64,000 nt of DNA from Acidobacteriota bacterium (GCA_022820545.1 JAJEFG010000071.1:1-64000), one strand, 5' to 3'. Counted from the stretch's first letter, positions 51,788-60,794 are shown. Numbers and translations are program-made. The notes: generated by a model not told the origin, from the sequence alone.

Positions 51788-51940
51788 ATGGGGGTCCGCA
51801 CGAAGCCTCGAGGGGCATCCCGCGGATTCCAACGGTTTTTCGGGGGTTGCCGCCGGTCTTGCGGTGACGGGACGCCGCTCGCGGCCCTGGCCGGACAGCT
51901 CTTCGAGCCCCCTCGCCGGCGGTTTCCGCGCCGGGAAAGG

Positions 51941-51970
51941 AAAACCCCCGGCGGCCCGGCCGCCGGGGGT
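51941..51970 (-). terminator. rho-independent terminator of the FecR-domain gene
   Basis: Twelve-pair hairpin (ACCCCCGGCGGC / GCCGCCGGGGGT) with a 3-nt loop. On the minus strand it is followed by TTTTCC. It starts 22 nt after the stop codon of the FecR-domain gene. Confidence 0.85.
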
Positions 51971-51992
51971 CCGCCGTTGCGGCCGAAGGGCC

Positions 51993-54167
51993 TCAGTTGT
52001 TGTTCGGGCGCCGGCTGCTGGTGCTACTCCCGCGGCTCCCCCCGCTGCTGCCTCCGCCGCGACTCACCGCGGCGCCGCCGCCACCGCCGCCACCACGGCT
52101 GACGGCGCTGCCGCCGCCACCGCCGCTGCTACTCGATCCGCCGCCCCGGCTGGCCGAGGCTCCGCTACCGCCGCCGAAACGGGAGAAACCGCTTGGTCGG
52201 CTTCGGGAACTCGCGCTCGGACGGCTGCGGGAGGCCCCGCTGGGCCGGCTGCGCGAGCCTGCGCTCGGACGGCTGCGGGAGGCCCCGCTGGGCCGGCTGC
52301 GCGAGCCTGTGCTGGGCCGGGCCCGGGAGCCTGCGCTGGGCCGGCTGCGCGAGGCCCCGCTGGGCCGGCTCCGGGTCGCTCCGCTCGGCCGGGCGCGGGA
52401 AGTCCCCGAACGTCCGGCGGAAGTGGCGCCGCCCCGGGGAGAGGCCGGCCGCACCGCCGAGGGCCGTCTGGCTCCGCTGTCGCCCGACCGCCCGCTGGCG
52501 CGCGGTCTGGGAGCGGCGGCCGGGCGGTTCCCGGTGGTGGCGCGGCCGCCGCGAGCGGCCGACGGCCGTCCGGTCACGCGTCCGGCGGCCGCGGGACCGG
52601 TCGTCGCCCGGCCTCTGCTCGTTGCCCGGGACCGGCTTGCCGGCGGGCTGCCGGCGCTCCCGTCCCGTCCGGCCGCACCGCGGGACAGGGTGGCGCGGTC
52701 CCGTTCGGCCGCGTAGGCCGACCGCGCGCTGCGGGCCCGCGCGGCGTTTCGGGGCACGGCCACGCGCTGCGCCCGGGAGGTGGTGCGGGTGGAGCCGGCC
52801 GCGGCCCGGCGCGCGACCGTTGGCGCCCTCGAGTTGGAGAGCCGGCGGGTGGTCGCCTTCGCCGACCGGGTCATGGCGGTTTCTCCGATCGCGCGTTGAC
52901 GCAGACCGCGATCCAGGACCGCGCCTCCGGAGAGGATCCGAGCGTTCTCGACGTTGCGCAGGGTGGAGGCCGCCAACCGGTTGCGCGAGGCGGGACGTCC
53001 GATGGCGTCTCTGCTGGTGAAACTCCAGGCCTGGCGGTTCACGGAACCGCGCGGCACGGCCTTGCCGAGGACCTGTCCCCGACGGACCCGGGGACGATTC
53101 GAGTAATGGCTGCCATGCCAGCCGTAGTTGCCGTACCACCCGTGGAACGGATACACGGCATAGCCGTAGTAGCCGAGAGGAGACCAGCCGACCCAGTCGT
53201 ATCCGTAGCTCCAGGAGACCCAGCCCGGGCCCCAGACGGAACCCGGCAGCCAGTACCAGCCAAGGGGGCCGTGTCCCCACCTGCCGTAGTGATACGGGGC
53301 CCATCCCCAGGGGTCGTAGGAGATCCAGGTCAGGCCGAACGGGGTGTGCGCCCATCGTCCGAGCCGGTAGGGCGCCCAGCCGGCGGTCACCGTCGGATAC
53401 CAGACCCACCCCAGGTGGACGTCGTGGCGCCAGCGGCCATGTCCCTCGAGATCGGGGGCGTGCTCCCGGACTTCCTCGGGAAGCTCGTCGTAGTGGGTTT
53501 CCGCGGTGGTCACGAAGCGCCGCTGGCGGTCTTCAGCCCAGGCGTAGAAGTGGTCGTTGCCCAGGTACTCCTCGGGCGGAGCCGGCGCGGCGCCTTCGGA
53601 GGCGACGGTCCGCTGACCGGACCCCACCAGCACCGAACCCGACTCGGTGGACACCGTCGCGATCCCCGAGTAGACGACGAACTGCACCGTGCGGCCGTCT
53701 TCCAGGAGATCCGTCCGGTACTCACCTTCGCCCTGCGGGGAGAAGGTGCCGCCGGGGGTCTCCACGACCACCTCGGCATCGCCGCCGAGCCACACGATGA
53801 GGCTCCCGGTCCAGAAACCGAGCCGGTGCGGGCTGTCCCCTTCCACGTAGTCCAGCTTCGTTGCCTGGTCCATCCACGCCGTGACCCGTCCCGCAAAGCG
53901 CAGTTCGACCTGGCCGGGTTCCCGGGTCCAGATGCGGTCGCCGGGCAGGAAGGGGCTGCCCCGTTCCGCCTCGTGCGCCCCGAAGTCGTCCGCCCGCTGG
54001 TGCCAGACGTCGCCGTCGACGATGCTGAGGTTCCCGTAGGCGTAGGACCGCCCGGTCTCCTCGTCGGACTGCGCGAGCGCCGCCGAGGGGATGCCCAGGG
54101 CAAGCAGCAGGCCCAGGACGCCTGCATGCCGGAGAACGTTGTTTCGCCTGTTCGCTCTTTCGTGCAT
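51993..54167 (-). CDS. secreted FecR-domain/DUF6600 protein with repetitive C-terminus
   Basis: 724 residues. Signal peptide (LRHAGVLGLLLALGIPSAALAQ), a FecR-like beta domain (about 60-195: GDRIWTREPGQVELRFAG, LDYVEG, VVVETPGGTFSPQGEGEYR), then an aromatic Trp/Tyr/Gly-rich DUF6600 segment (about 235-340, e.g. ISYDPWGWAPYHYGRWGHG). The last 350 residues are Arg/Ser/Ala/Gly-rich and include tandem 8-residue RPSGASRS-like repeats and poly-Gly. The C-terminal half is probably disordered and surface-exposed. AGGGAGGTGG precedes ATG 54167, and a sigma-54 promoter lies further upstream. Confidence 0.85.
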   Translation of the reverse strand: MHERANRRNNVLRHAGVLGLLLALGIPSAALAQSDEETGRSYAYGNLSIVDGDVWHQRADDFGAHEAERGSPFLPGDRIWTREPGQVELRFAGRVTAWMDQATKLDYVEGDSPHRLGFWTGSLIVWLGGDAEVVVETPGGTFSPQGEGEYRTDLLEDGRTVQFVVYSGIATVSTESGSVLVGSGQRTVASEGAAPAPPEEYLGNDHFYAWAEDRQRRFVTTAETHYDELPEEVREHAPDLEGHGRWRHDVHLGWVWYPTVTAGWAPYRLGRWAHTPFGLTWISYDPWGWAPYHYGRWGHGPLGWYWLPGSVWGPGWVSWSYGYDWVGWSPLGYYGYAVYPFHGWYGNYGWHGSHYSNRPRVRRGQVLGKAVPRGSVNRQAWSFTSRDAIGRPASRNRLAASTLRNVENARILSGGAVLDRGLRQRAIGETAMTRSAKATTRRLSNSRAPTVARRAAAGSTRTTSRAQRVAVPRNAARARSARSAYAAERDRATLSRGAAGRDGSAGSPPASRSRATSRGRATTGPAAAGRVTGRPSAARGGRATTGNRPAAAPRPRASGRSGDSGARRPSAVRPASPRGGATSAGRSGTSRARPSGATRSRPSGASRSRPSAGSRARPSTGSRSRPSGASRSRPSAGSRSRPSGASRSRPSASSRSRPSGFSRFGGGSGASASRGGGSSSSGGGGGSAVSRGGGGGGGAAVSRGGGSSGGSRGSSTSSRRPNNN
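52190..52420 (-). repeat. 24-bp coding tandem repeat (RPSxxSRS)
   Basis: About nine or ten copies of a 24-bp unit encode RPSGASRS-like octapeptides near the C-terminus of the FecR-domain protein. Variants (RPSAGSRS, RPSTGSRS, RPSASSRS) alternate, which suggests expansion by slippage or unequal exchange. Confidence 0.8.
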
Positions 54168-54200
54168 GGGCCACCTCCCTGAGGCTGCCGCCCTTGTTGC

Positions 54201-54216
54201 CGCAATCCCTATGCCA
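54201..54216 (-). promoter_or_regulatory. sigma-54 (-24/-12) promoter
   Basis: Minus strand: TGGCATA-GGGA-TTGCG, matching the TGGCAYR-N4-TTGCW consensus at every fixed position except the last. Initiation would be near 54190, leaving about 23 nt of leader that contains the strong Shine-Dalgarno sequence of the FecR-domain gene. Confidence 0.7.
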
Positions 54217-54310
54217 GATACCGTCCGATTGTCCGCTGAGCCAGCGGAGTTGGGCATCGCTGAGAGCGGGGGAAGCGGCGGCGGCATTCCGGGACTCCCG
54301 AACCCCGGTC

Positions 54311-54727
54311 TCACCCGAGCCGGTCGAGGAATTCCGACGCCTGGAGCCGGGCGCGCGCGGCGCGGAACCTGCGCCAGGCAGGCCGGACGTCGCGGTCGCG
54401 ATTGACCAGCCGCGCCAGCTTGCTGCCGTCGGGATCGTCCTCGAGCAGGGCTTCGAGGCGCCCGCGCATGTCTCCTTCGGGAAGGGACTCGACAAACGCG
54501 TCCTGCTCGCTCAGCGTGTCCTCCAGCCGGGGCTTCGGCACGGGGACGAAACGGCCCCGGGTGTCGGACTCCAACTGCCAGACGATTTCCTGGGTCGAGG
54601 GGTCCTCGTGGTCTTCCGCGACGCTGACCATGCGGGAGGTGTCCCGATCGTAGTAGTAGGTCCGTTCCGGGCCGTCGTCGACAAAAGCCGCGACCAGCGC
54701 CTCAAGCAGAGAAGGGTCGGTCTCCAC
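54311..54727 (-). CDS. UPF0158-like protein
   Basis: 138 residues from GTG 54727. Helical protein with the UPF0158 pattern: LLEALVAAFVDDG...YYYDRDTSRMV, an acidic middle, SLPEGDMRGRLEALLED and a C-terminal segment WRRFRAAR resembling the FRRFKD motif. Function of the family is unknown. The frame is open up to 54829, but that part is not conserved-looking. It lies 143 nt upstream of the FecR-domain gene, with the sigma-54 promoter in between. Confidence 0.7.
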   Translation of the reverse strand: METDPSLLEALVAAFVDDGPERTYYYDRDTSRMVSVAEDHEDPSTQEIVWQLESDTRGRFVPVPKPRLEDTLSEQDAFVESLPEGDMRGRLEALLEDDPDGSKLARLVNRDRDVRPAWRRFRAARARLQASEFLDRLG

Positions 54728-54850
54728 GGACTCAGAACCGTTGCAACAGGAACTAGCGGAGGGACGCTCCCTCCATGGAGAGAGACTAAACGACAGACCC
54801 CAACCGCGCCAATTCCCACTCCGCCGCAACTACCCGGATTCGGGGGGACT

Positions 54851-55819
54851 TCACGATTGGCGGCGCCGGGTGATGCGGGTCAGCTCGGGAGGGTCGTTCG
54901 TGATCTGGAGGGTGTGCGTTTCGATGACGTCCACGTCCAACCGGACTCCCGCGACCAGGGCGCCGTCGGTCACGCCGGCGGCGCAGAAGATCAGGCGCCG
55001 GCCGGGGGCCAAGTCCTCCGTGCCGAGCACCCGCCCCGCGTCCTGCACCCCGGTCTCCAGCAGGCGCCGCTGCTCCGTTTCGTTTCGCACGAGGAGCTGC
55101 CCCAGCATTCCGCCGCCGAGACACCGCAGGGCGGCAGCTGCAATCACGCCTTCCGGCGCGCCGCCCGATCCCATCGCCGCGTGGATTCCCGAGCCCGGCA
55201 TCGCGCTCAGAATCCCGGCGGAGAGGTCGCCGTCGCCGATCAGCCGCACCCGGGCGCCGGCGCGCCGCAGCCCGGCAATCAACTCCTCGTGCCGGGGCCG
55301 TTCGAGCACGACCACCGTGATCTCGCTCGCGGGGACACCCTCGGCCTCGGCGATCGCGCGCACGTTCCGCTCGGGGGAGTACTCCAGCCGGATGGCGTCC
55401 CCGAGGAGGTCCCGGCTGGCCGGACCCACCATGATCTTTTCCATGTAGACGTCGGGCGCGGTGAGCAGCCCCCCGCGTTCCGAACCGGCGAGCACCGCAA
55501 TCGCTCCCGGTCCGCCGGTCGCGCAGAGGTTCGTCCCTTCCAGGGGATCCACCGCAATGTCCAGCTCGGGGGCTCCTTCCCCGCCGCTGCCGAACCGTTC
55601 TCCACTCCACAGCATGGGCGCCTTGTCGCGTTCTCCCTCGCCGATCACGACCTGTCCGCGGACGGGCACGGTGTCGAGAACCCGGCGCATGGCGGCAACC
55701 GCGACCTGATCCGAATGGTGGCGGTCTCCCTGGCCGATGGTCGCGGCGCACGCGATGGCGGCTTCCTCCACCGTGCGGACCAGGTGGGAAGCTGCGACGG
55801 CCATCGGGCTGTCCGCCAT
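54851..55819 (-). CDS. glpX: class II fructose-1,6-bisphosphatase
   Basis: 322 residues, typical GlpX size. Conserved motifs: IGEGERDKAPM, DIAVDPLEGTN, MEKIMVGP, RLIGDGDLSAGI and SGGAPEGVIAAAALRCLGG. It hydrolyses fructose-1,6-bisphosphate in gluconeogenesis, with Mg2+/Mn2+. ATG 55819 is chosen although the frame is open to 56128 inside the acyl-CoA dehydrogenase gene. It follows that gene by 11 nt. Confidence 0.93.
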   Translation of the reverse strand: MADSPMAVAASHLVRTVEEAAIACAATIGQGDRHHSDQVAVAAMRRVLDTVPVRGQVVIGEGERDKAPMLWSGERFGSGGEGAPELDIAVDPLEGTNLCATGGPGAIAVLAGSERGGLLTAPDVYMEKIMVGPASRDLLGDAIRLEYSPERNVRAIAEAEGVPASEITVVVLERPRHEELIAGLRRAGARVRLIGDGDLSAGILSAMPGSGIHAAMGSGGAPEGVIAAAALRCLGGGMLGQLLVRNETEQRRLLETGVQDAGRVLGTEDLAPGRRLIFCAAGVTDGALVAGVRLDVDVIETHTLQITNDPPELTRITRRRQS

Positions 55820-55830
55820 CGTCCCGCTGC

Positions 55831-57045
55831 TCAGTGTTCCTCCGGCGCCGGGAGGCTGACCCGGGTGGGCCGGTCCCGCCGGTAGCCCAGTGCGTAGTCC
55901 GCCTGCATCAGGGTGTGAATCTCCCGGGTTCCCTCGTAGATCACGGCCCCCTTGGAGTTCCGCCAGAAGCGTCCCACCGGGTACTCGTCCGAATACCCGT
56001 AGGACCCGTGGATCTGGATCGCGTCCGAGGCGGCTCTTTCCGAGGCGACGGTCGAGACCCACTTCGCCAGCGATGTCTCGCGGGTGTTCCGGCGCCCGCG
56101 GTTCTTCAGCTCTCCGGCGCGGAGCCACAGCAGCCGGCTCACCTCGTAGTCGCGCTCCATGTTCGCGATCATCTGCTTGACGAGCTGGTGCCGGCCGATC
56201 TCCTGACCGAAGGTGGTGCGGGACCGCGCCCAGCGCACGCTCTCGTCGCGGCAGGCGCGGATCAGTCCGGTGGCCCCGGCGGCGACGGTGTAGCGGCCCT
56301 GGTCGAGAGCGAACATGGCGATCTTGAAGCCCTCGCCCTCCTCGCCGAGCCGGTTCCCGGCCGGGACGCGGACGTCATGCATCCGGAACCAGCCGGTGTT
56401 GCCCGCGCGAATCCCCCACTTGTGGGTCATGTTCCCGGACTCGAAGCCCGGGAAGGAGCGCTCCACGATGAACGCCGAGAGTCCCGAATGGTCCCGGCGA
56501 GCCCGCCTGTCGGGATCCGTCCAGGCGATCACCAGGAAGTTGTCGGCGATTTCGGCCAGCGAGATCCAGTGTTTCTCCCCGGTGAGCACGTAGTCCGGCC
56601 CGTCCCGCCGGGCCGTGGCCCGGATCCCCACGGCATCGCTCCCGGCGTCGGGTTCGGTGAGTCCGTAGGTGGCGATCTGCTTCCCTTCCGCCTGCGGCCG
56701 CAGGTAGCGGTCCTTTTGCGCTTCGCTGCCCCAGGCGAGGAGCGAGAGGGAGTTCAGGCCGGCATGGACCGACATGATGACCCGCAGCGAAGTGTCCACG
56801 TACTCGAGTTCCTCGCAGGCGAGCCCGAGCGAGATGTAGTCCAGCCCCGCCCCACCATAGCGCTCGGGAACCGATATCCCGAGGATGCCGAGTTCTCCGA
56901 GTCCGGTCAGGATCTCCCGATCGAACACCTTGGCGGCGTCGTTCTCGCGGATATGCGGCGCCACCTCGCGGGCAGCGAACTCGCGGACCAGCGACTCCGT
57001 CGCGCGGTGTTCCTCATTCAGATCGAAGTTCAGACGCTCAGCCAA
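55831..57045 (-). CDS. acyl-CoA dehydrogenase (glutaryl-CoA dehydrogenase-like)
   Basis: 404 residues from TTG 57045. FAD-binding acyl-CoA dehydrogenase fold with YGLTEPDAGSD, GEKHWISLAEIAD, WGIRAGNTGW, the helix RTTFGQEIGRHQLVKQ and the catalytic Glu in VIYEGTREIH. The TREIH context and overall length resemble the glutaryl/isobutyryl-CoA class, but substrate cannot be assigned. AGGGGAG stands 2 nt before TTG. The 199-nt gap upstream contains no gene. Confidence 0.9.
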   Translation of the reverse strand: MAERLNFDLNEEHRATESLVREFAAREVAPHIRENDAAKVFDREILTGLGELGILGISVPERYGGAGLDYISLGLACEELEYVDTSLRVIMSVHAGLNSLSLLAWGSEAQKDRYLRPQAEGKQIATYGLTEPDAGSDAVGIRATARRDGPDYVLTGEKHWISLAEIADNFLVIAWTDPDRRARRDHSGLSAFIVERSFPGFESGNMTHKWGIRAGNTGWFRMHDVRVPAGNRLGEEGEGFKIAMFALDQGRYTVAAGATGLIRACRDESVRWARSRTTFGQEIGRHQLVKQMIANMERDYEVSRLLWLRAGELKNRGRRNTRETSLAKWVSTVASERAASDAIQIHGSYGYSDEYPVGRFWRNSKGAVIYEGTREIHTLMQADYALGYRRDRPTRVSLPAPEEH

Positions 57046-57244
57046 ATCTCCCCTTGCCTTTCCCGTCGTTCCCGCCGGCTCCTTCCGTGCCGCCTCGGTC
57101 CCGCCGGCGCGGAGCGCGGAGTATACGGCGGGGCTCCGGGCCGCTTCCCCGCGCGGCGCGCGAGCGAGGAAACCCCGGTGTCTGCCGACCGAAACGCAAC
57201 GACGAGAGTCGGGTAGCGCCCGTCTCGCCGGATACCACCGCCGA

Positions 57245-58864
57245 TCAGATCCCGCTCGCCAGGGCGGCGGCCGCCGCTTCCGCCTCGGCCTTGCGTTTGC
57301 TGGGACCGACCCCCCTTCCGAGGGCGCGACGGCCCGCGAGCACTTCCATGACAAACGTCTTTTCGTGTTCCGGGCCGCTTTCCGAGATGAGTCGATACAC
57401 GGGGAGTCGACCCTCTTTCTTCACGAGCGCCTCCTGCAGGGCCCCCTTCGGGTTCTCGGTTGCGGCGACGATCGCCGGGCTCTTCCCGGCGGCCTCGCCC
57501 GGGGGTTCCGCGGCCGATCCTCGTGCCGGCCGGCTCCGCCTACGGCCGGACCGGCGTTCGAGCCGTTCGAGGGCCCGCCGCGCGGCGTCCTTCTCGGCTT
57601 CCTTGAGGCCCCGTCCAACACCGGTTTCGGTGAGTCCATCGGCCAGCCGCAGAGTCACGGAGACCGTCCCGTTGCTCCGGGAGTTCCGCGGTGCGCGTCT
57701 CGGTTCGTACTTGGGAGCGTCCTTGCCGGCCTGGGCGAGGCGGTTCTGGAGCAGCGTCTTGGGGTCGAGGAGTTCCAGATCGGGATCCCGAAGCTCCTCG
57801 AGGGCGGTTGCGAACGGCCGGCCCAGGGCGCGGCGCGCCGCCCCCAGGCTGCCGTCCAGATAGAGCGCCCCCATCACCGCCTCCGCGGTGGCTGCGGCGT
57901 CGTCCCCGTCCCCGAGTGACCAGTGTTCGTTCAGCGTGCGAGTGAACTCCCGGCTCTGCAGTCTCATCCGGGCGAGAGTCATCCTCCCCTCGTCCCACTC
58001 GGGGAACTGGTCGTGCAGCGCCTCCGCCAGCACCAGATGCATGACGTCCCTCCCGAGGAAACGCAGTGCGGGCCGGTTCGCAGTTTCGGTACTTTCCGCG
58101 GACTCCGGGGACGGCGAAGCCGGGGCCCGGCGCCCCCTCGTTCTCCGTTTTCTGCCCCGGCGGCCGCCCGGGGTGCGCCCCTGGCCCGGGTCGCCCGCGT
58201 CCAGCGCCGCAGCCAGGATTCCGGGACTCGCGAAGGTGTATCCGAGGGCCCGTTCGACTCTCTTGCGCAGCAGGAGCAGGCGGCGGGCGAACCGGATGCC
58301 GAGCGGGCCGATGGAACGCAGTCCGCTGCCGGCTCGACGGACCCATCCCGGAACGCCTTCCGGCGGTTTCAGCCTGAGCCGCTGCAGTTTCTTCCTGAAA
58401 GCCGCGCCCAGGACGCCGCGCGCCGCCGGCATCCCGCCGTCGAGATAGGCGGCCCCGAGCACGGCTTCGAAGACGTTGGCGAGGATACGGTCGGAGGATC
58501 GGACGTCTTCCCCGGCGTTTCGGCCGCGGCCGACGCGAATGCCCTCATCCAGCGCGAGAGCGCGGGCCGCCGCGGCCAGCGACTGGTTGCTCACCAGTTC
58601 GGACTTGGTCTCCTGTCGGCGTTGCCCGTCCCACTGCGGCCGCTGAAAGTGCATGGACTCGGTCACCACGAGTCCGAGCGCCGCGTCGCCGACGAACTCC
58701 AGCCTCTCGTAGTCCGCGACCTCGTGATCGTTCCGATACGAGCCGTGCGTCAGGGCTTCTTCGAGGAGTCCGAGGTCCTGGAAGCGGTATCCGAGACCGC
58801 GGGCAAACTCGAGCCCGGGCCGGTGGTTGGCCGCCGGCGCGCGCCGGCGTCGCCTGCGCCCCAT
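57245..58864 (-). CDS. tandem-domain ribonuclease III (RIIID-RIIID-dsRBD-dsRBD)
   Basis: 539 residues, more than twice the usual RNase III. First RNase III domain about 20-165: ERLEFVGDA (Glu53, Glu56, Asp60) is intact; the second cluster reads ANVFEAVLGAAYLD, with Asn130 at the usual Asp and Glu133 kept. Second RNase III domain about 200-360: RPALRFLGRDVM replaces the catalytic signature (Pro265, Arg268, Arg272), and ATAEAVMGALYLDG keeps only Glu328. An Arg-rich insertion (225-262) sits within it. Two dsRNA-binding domains follow, about 367-437 (DPKTLLQNRLAQ...EAEKDAARRALERL) and 470-539 (NPKGALQEAL...SKRKAEAEAAAAAL). One active and one inactive half would form an intramolecular dimer. Cotranscribed with the SpoIIE gene (1-nt gap). 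Confidence 0.9.
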   Translation of the reverse strand: MGRRRRRRAPAANHRPGLEFARGLGYRFQDLGLLEEALTHGSYRNDHEVADYERLEFVGDAALGLVVTESMHFQRPQWDGQRRQETKSELVSNQSLAAAARALALDEGIRVGRGRNAGEDVRSSDRILANVFEAVLGAAYLDGGMPAARGVLGAAFRKKLQRLRLKPPEGVPGWVRRAGSGLRSIGPLGIRFARRLLLLRKRVERALGYTFASPGILAAALDAGDPGQGRTPGGRRGRKRRTRGRRAPASPSPESAESTETANRPALRFLGRDVMHLVLAEALHDQFPEWDEGRMTLARMRLQSREFTRTLNEHWSLGDGDDAAATAEAVMGALYLDGSLGAARRALGRPFATALEELRDPDLELLDPKTLLQNRLAQAGKDAPKYEPRRAPRNSRSNGTVSVTLRLADGLTETGVGRGLKEAEKDAARRALERLERRSGRRRSRPARGSAAEPPGEAAGKSPAIVAATENPKGALQEALVKKEGRLPVYRLISESGPEHEKTFVMEVLAGRRALGRGVGPSKRKAEAEAAAAALASGI

Positions 58865-58865
58865 C

Positions 58866-60794
58866 TCAGCTCACCCGAACCAGGACCATCGTCAGATCGT
58901 CCGTGTGGGTCTCGGCGCCGGTGAACTCGAGGACGGCGTCCTCGACCGAGCGCTGCAGGTCCGCCGGCGTGAGGGCGGCCCCCTCCTCCAGGAGCCGCAT
59001 CAGCCTTTCTTCCCCGAACATGTCGGATTCGGCGTTCATGGCCTCCGAGACGCCGTCCGTGAAGAAGAGCCAGGTTTCGCCGCCGTGGAGGCGTTCCGAG
59101 TGCTCTTCCAGGATTTCGTCGAAGACCGGTCCCGGGTCGAGGGCCAACCCGAGCCCGGGGGGAGCGAGCGCTTCCGAGCGGGGCCAGTGTCCGTCCTGCT
59201 GCACCAGATGCAGGAGCGGACTGTGGCCCGCCCGGGCGAACGTCACGCGCCCCGCCGCGGAGTCGAACACCGCGTAGGTGATGGTGATGAAGGTCCGTGA
59301 ATCAAGGGCGTTGTGCAGGACCCGGTTCGCCTCGACCAGCACCTGGCGGGGGGACTCGTGAATACGGCTCAGGGCGAGCATCAGCCCCTTGAGTTCGGCC
59401 ATGATGAACGCCGCCCGCGTGCCGGTGCCGGAGACGTCGGCAATCACCACTCCCAGCCGGTTCGGCCCGAGAGGGATCAGGTCGTAGTAGTCGCCCCCGA
59501 CCTCGGTTGCGGGACGGCAGACGGCCGAAACCGCGAAACCCGGCACCGACACGGATCCCTCGGGAGGGAGCAGGCGCGCCTGGGACTGCCGCGCGGTCTC
59601 CATTTCCTGCTCCAGGACCGCCGCCCGCCGGAGGCGTCCCATGTCGTCGGCGATCTTCGCCGTCATGATGTTGAACGAGCTGGCGAGCTCTCCGAGCTGG
59701 TCCGGCGACGCGGCTCGCACCTGATGGCCGAAATTGCCTCCCCGCACCAGTTCGGTCCCCCGGCTCAGGGCTTCGACGGACCGCGTGATCGACCGCGCGA
59801 GCCGGAGCCCGGCGGAGAAAGCGACGCATTCGATGAGCACGAAGACGATTCCAAGTCCGCCGAGCACCAGGAGCAGGCCGCTCCGCCAGTCCGGATTGCT
59901 GATCGCCACCGACTCGGCGAGCCCGCTCGTCGTTCCCTGGATCAGGTGAATCGGGGCGAAGGCGATGGCCACCACGACCGTGCCCCCCTCCATCCCGGGA
60001 CCCCAGGGAAGGGCCTCCAGCAGCAGCGGCTCATCCCAGTCGATCGTGAAGCGATCGTTGTCCGCACCCGTCAGCGGGGCCGGGGCCGGCGGGTCCTCGT
60101 TCTGGTCTCCGAGGTAGAGCGCCCAGACCGTCCGCACGATCAGGTCCTCCTCCCGCGCGCTCGCTTCGAGGAGCGGAGCGAGCGGCGCCAGAACGACAGC
60201 CAGGCGGTCCCCCCGGAGTCCGGGAAAGAGGGCGCCGAACCATTCGGTGTCCTCCATCTGGACCACCCCCTCGTACGGGGTGAGGGCCCATTCGGGCACC
60301 GGATCGGACTCGCGAATCGGCCCTCCGGCGTCCGAGCCGGTCAGCCGGACGATGCGCCCGTCCTCGATCTCGACGTACCACGCTGCCGCTCCCGGCGCGA
60401 AGGGAGCGACCCGGGCCACGGCCCCCTGGAGTCCGCGGGCGATCTCCGCCCCGTCCGAATCCGGTGCGATCTCGAGCAGCGCCTGCTGCGCCGCGGAAGC
60501 GAAGGCGGTTCCCCGGGCCGCGAGGTTCGCCTGGAAGGCATAGGAGCCGAACAGCCCCAGCACCACATAGAAGGCGAGCAGAAAGAAGGATGTCAGCAGG
60601 AGGACCGGCAGGAGCCCCACGAACAGATAGGAGACGGCCAGCTTCCGCCGGACGGGGTAGAGGAGCCATCCGAGAAGATCGCGCCCGAAGTAGACGAGTA
60701 CCGCGCCCAGAGTGATGAAGAAGACCATCCAGGCGTCCGCCGTCCACGAGCGGGGCAGCGCGCCCGCCGAGGAAAGCGAAGCGATGGCTCCCAC
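58866..60794 (-). CDS. membrane SpoIIE-type protein phosphatase with HAMP domain
   Basis: 642 residues. Transmembrane helices near 20-40, 50-80 and 310-330 frame an extracytoplasmic sensor region (about 85-300); a HAMP domain (about 330-385) leads to a PP2C/SpoIIE domain. Metal-binding residues are in VGGDYYDLI, ADVSGTGTRAAF, FARAGHSPLLHL, FFTDGVSEAMN and DDLTMVLV. RsbU-like proteins dephosphorylate anti-anti-sigma factors. GTG 60794 is the first canonical start; the same frame stays open and protein-like for over 300 nt upstream without one. Confidence 0.85.
   Translation of the reverse strand: MGAIASLSSAGALPRSWTADAWMVFFITLGAVLVYFGRDLLGWLLYPVRRKLAVSYLFVGLLPVLLLTSFFLLAFYVVLGLFGSYAFQANLAARGTAFASAAQQALLEIAPDSDGAEIARGLQGAVARVAPFAPGAAAWYVEIEDGRIVRLTGSDAGGPIRESDPVPEWALTPYEGVVQMEDTEWFGALFPGLRGDRLAVVLAPLAPLLEASAREEDLIVRTVWALYLGDQNEDPPAPAPLTGADNDRFTIDWDEPLLLEALPWGPGMEGGTVVVAIAFAPIHLIQGTTSGLAESVAISNPDWRSGLLLVLGGLGIVFVLIECVAFSAGLRLARSITRSVEALSRGTELVRGGNFGHQVRAASPDQLGELASSFNIMTAKIADDMGRLRRAAVLEQEMETARQSQARLLPPEGSVSVPGFAVSAVCRPATEVGGDYYDLIPLGPNRLGVVIADVSGTGTRAAFIMAELKGLMLALSRIHESPRQVLVEANRVLHNALDSRTFITITYAVFDSAAGRVTFARAGHSPLLHLVQQDGHWPRSEALAPPGLGLALDPGPVFDEILEEHSERLHGGETWLFFTDGVSEAMNAESDMFGEERLMRLLEEGAALTPADLQRSVEDAVLEFTGAETHTDDLTMVLVRVS

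Noticed and set aside
51646-51992. Cobalamin riboswitch upstream of nrdJ
   Set aside because: I could not find a B12-box-like sequence or the expected helices; NrdR boxes account for the regulation better.
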